From the NCBI GenBank assembly GCA_903885895.1, contig CAISKC010000307.1, positions 1-15,951 on the forward strand: a stretch of DNA of 15,951 bases, given 5' to 3'. Numbering within the stretch: position 1 is the stretch's first letter; every line of letters begins with the position of its first letter. Source of the stretch: an uncultured Legionella sp. (GTDB lineage: Bacteria > Pseudomonadota > Gammaproteobacteria > Legionellales > Legionellaceae). Below the pieces are notes generated by a model. It was not told where the DNA came from. It searched no databases and was given only the letters and a program-made list of their open reading frames with translations. This document shows positions 14,764 through 15,951 of the stretch, one piece after another. Made by a program: the position numbers and the translations under genes.

Positions 14764-15697
14764 TACCGCAACCATTCGCGATATGATGCGTGAAACGCGC
14801 CTACATCTGGACAAGATTATTGCACCACTCTTCATCCATGCAACAATCTCTAGCAAACAAGCCATTCGCTCTATGCCTGGCCATTATCAATTGAGTTTGC
14901 AAGACTTGGATGCGGAAATTGCTGAACTCAGTCAATTAGGGATCCGCGCCGTATTATTATTTGGGATCCCAGCTTATAAAGATGCGCAAGGCTCCGCTTG
15001 TCTAGCTGAAGACGGGATTATCCAACAAGCTATTCGCCGCATCAAAAGCATCAATCCAGACATCACCATTATTGCGGATCTCTGCTTATGTGAATATACC
15101 GACCACGGGCATTGCGGCATTTTGCAAGGCCAACAAATTGATAATGATGCCACACTATTACAATTAGCAGACCAAGCGGTCAGTTTGGCTCACGCAGGCG
15201 CTGATTGGATTGCGCCAAGTGCCAACACGGACGGCATGGTCGGTGCCGTACGACAAGCACTAGATCTCGCAGGATTTCAACATGTGGCCATTTTAAGTTA
15301 CTCTGCAAAATATAGCTCTTGCTTCTATGGCCCCTTCCGAGAAGCCGCTCAAGGTGCACCACAATTTGGCGACCGCAAAACCTATCAAATGGATCCCGCC
15401 AATGGTCAAGAAGCCCTCAGAGAAGTTGCCTTGGATATCCAAGAAGGCGCTGATTTGGTCATGGTAAAACCCGGTACGCTGTATTTAGACGTCATTTATC
15501 GCATCAAACAAAAATTTCCAGAAGTCCCCCTCGCTGCCTATCAAGTCAGTGGCGAATTCGCTATGATCAAAGCAGCCGCCGCGCAAGGATGGATCAACGA
15601 ACAAGCCGCCATCCTAGAAAGCATTACGGCGTTGCATCGCGCCGGTGCGGATTTGGTCATTACTTATTTTGCAAAAGAATTAGCACGGATTATTTAA
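14723..15697 (+). CDS. hemB: Delta-aminolevulinic acid dehydratase (porphobilinogen synthase)
   Basis: HemB condenses two 5-aminolevulinate molecules into porphobilinogen, the second step of the common tetrapyrrole path, in the cytosol as a homo-octamer. The 324-residue length equals that of E. coli HemB. Zinc ligands Cys121, Cys123 and Cys131 lie in CLCEYTDHGHCG. The Schiff-base lysines are Lys196 (SYSAKYSS) and Lys249 (MVKPG). FYGPFREAA, GDRKTYQMDP and AYQVSGEFAMI are diagnostic. The N-terminal LRLKRLRNTATIRDMMRET arm is retained only with the start at 14723, which supports the 41-base overlap with mutS. A weak GAG lies before the ATG, so translation may be coupled to mutS. Confidence 0.97.
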   Translation: MPYTPSLRLKRLRNTATIRDMMRETRLHLDKIIAPLFIHATISSKQAIRSMPGHYQLSLQDLDAEIAELSQLGIRAVLLFGIPAYKDAQGSACLAEDGIIQQAIRRIKSINPDITIIADLCLCEYTDHGHCGILQGQQIDNDATLLQLADQAVSLAHAGADWIAPSANTDGMVGAVRQALDLAGFQHVAILSYSAKYSSCFYGPFREAAQGAPQFGDRKTYQMDPANGQEALREVALDIQEGADLVMVKPGTLYLDVIYRIKQKFPEVPLAAYQVSGEFAMIKAAAAQGWINEQAAILESITALHRAGADLVITYFAKELARII

Positions 15698-15765
15698 AAT
15701 TCAGTCCCATTGAAGGGGCATGAGCCTCGTCTCGAAGCTTTGGTGCAAATACCTCGAGATGGCAT
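15694..15765 (-). CDS. Possible 23-residue small protein, convergent with hemB
   Basis: On the minus strand GAGGAG (15777-15772) lies six bases before ATG 15765, opening a 23-codon frame (MPSRGICTKASRRGSC...) whose stop overlaps the hemB stop. The peptide is basic with two Cys. The same frame is open upstream to 15798 (another ATG, no ribosome-binding site) and beyond without an ATG. It lies almost wholly inside the structured element 15715-15822, so it may be sequence carried by a repeat rather than a gene. Confidence 0.25.
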   Translation of the reverse strand: MPSRGICTKASRRGSCPFNGTEF

Positions 15766-15822
15766 AAACGTCTCCTCAGCACTGATAAATCCTCTCATTT
15801 TTAAAAAGCCGAGGTTTGCCCC
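15715..15822. repeat. Structured 108-base element with inverted ends after hemB
   Basis: GGGGCA plus CCTCG (15715-15720, 15725-15729) is mirrored by CGAGG plus TGCCCC (15810-15814, 15817-15822), giving an 11-pair end stem with a small internal loop. Inside, TCTCGA (15730-15735) and TCGAGA (15754-15759) form a second dyad. No transposase is present. It could be a miniature dispersed repeat, or a 3' structure ending hemB transcripts; no U-tract follows, so it is not a classical terminator. Confidence 0.4.
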
Positions 15823-15913
15823 AAAACCCTAGATGATGATGTCACCGTTTCAACTTCTTTTTAAACGAGGCGTTATTTGAAAGCAGTGTTTCGTGGGCCT
15901 GTCATATTGGTTA

Positions 15914-15950
15914 CTATTTTCCGTGCTCGCAAGCTCCGCGCGCAAAATAG
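15914..15950. repeat. Imperfect inverted repeat at right edge
   Basis: CTATTTT (15914-15920) pairs with AAAATAG (15944-15950). After one C-C mismatch, CGTGC pairs with GCGCG including one T-G wobble, leaving an 11-base GC-rich loop. It resembles a REP-like or dispersed palindromic unit and may continue past the window edge. No gene is visible in 15766-15951. Confidence 0.4.
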
Positions 15951-15951
15951 C

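Noticed and set aside
1..15951. CRISPR arrays, tRNA/rRNA genes, transposases, phage genes
   Set aside because: I saw no regularly spaced direct repeats, no cloverleaf-like sequence with a CCA-type acceptor, and no recognisable transposase or phage protein.

Overview
The window reads as chromosomal DNA of a gammaproteobacterium with fairly low GC. The conserved proteins (MsbA, YadG/YadH, MutS, HemB, a CusR/CusS-type pair) look gammaproteobacterial. Two long proteins of no recognisable family, one helical and repetitive and one with an acidic low-complexity half and a Cys triplet, are of the kind seen in host-associated lineages such as Legionellales. That placement is an inference from style; nothing here fixes the species.

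Layout. Positions 1-1048 (minus) are the membrane half of an MsbA-type lipid A exporter that continues off the left edge. Divergent from it, 1262-3100 (plus) encodes a 612-residue helical repeat protein behind a palindromic promoter. Next is a tight plus-strand operon: a HAD-type purine 5'-nucleotidase (3253-4623), then the ABC ATPase and permease YadG and YadH, with overlaps of 11 and 14 bases. Facing it is a minus-strand orphan of 402 residues (6372-7580) with a good sigma70 promoter and a leader of about 150 bases. The region 7602-8096 holds no confident gene, only that promoter, hairpins, a strong minus-strand terminator, an 18-codon ORF inside the terminator and a 61-codon open stretch.

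Positions 8097-12203 form one minus-strand block. In transcription order it is an OmpR/CusR-type response regulator, a histidine kinase with almost no periplasmic domain, an NhaC-type Na+/H+ antiporter and a cupin-like protein. The kinase-antiporter gap has three TGACA direct repeats exactly 11 bases apart, and the last lies in a perfect ATGACAA-N2-TTGTCAT palindrome matching the core of the E. coli CusR box. TGTCA repeats also overlap the regulator's own promoter, and a TGACA-N3-TGTCA palindrome overlaps the -35 of the 612-residue gene. This suggests a local regulon of autoregulation, antiporter operon and possibly the repeat protein. No copper-efflux gene is visible.

The right end has mutS (12355-14763), overlapping hemB (14723-15697) by 41 bases. 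MutS ends at residue 802, just after the ATPase/dimer region, and lacks the usual C-terminal clamp-binding and tetramerisation tail. Downstream of hemB is a 108-base structured element with inverted ends, containing a 23-codon minus-strand ORF with an ideal ribosome-binding site, and then a second inverted repeat at the window edge. No tRNA, rRNA, CRISPR array or transposase gene was seen.
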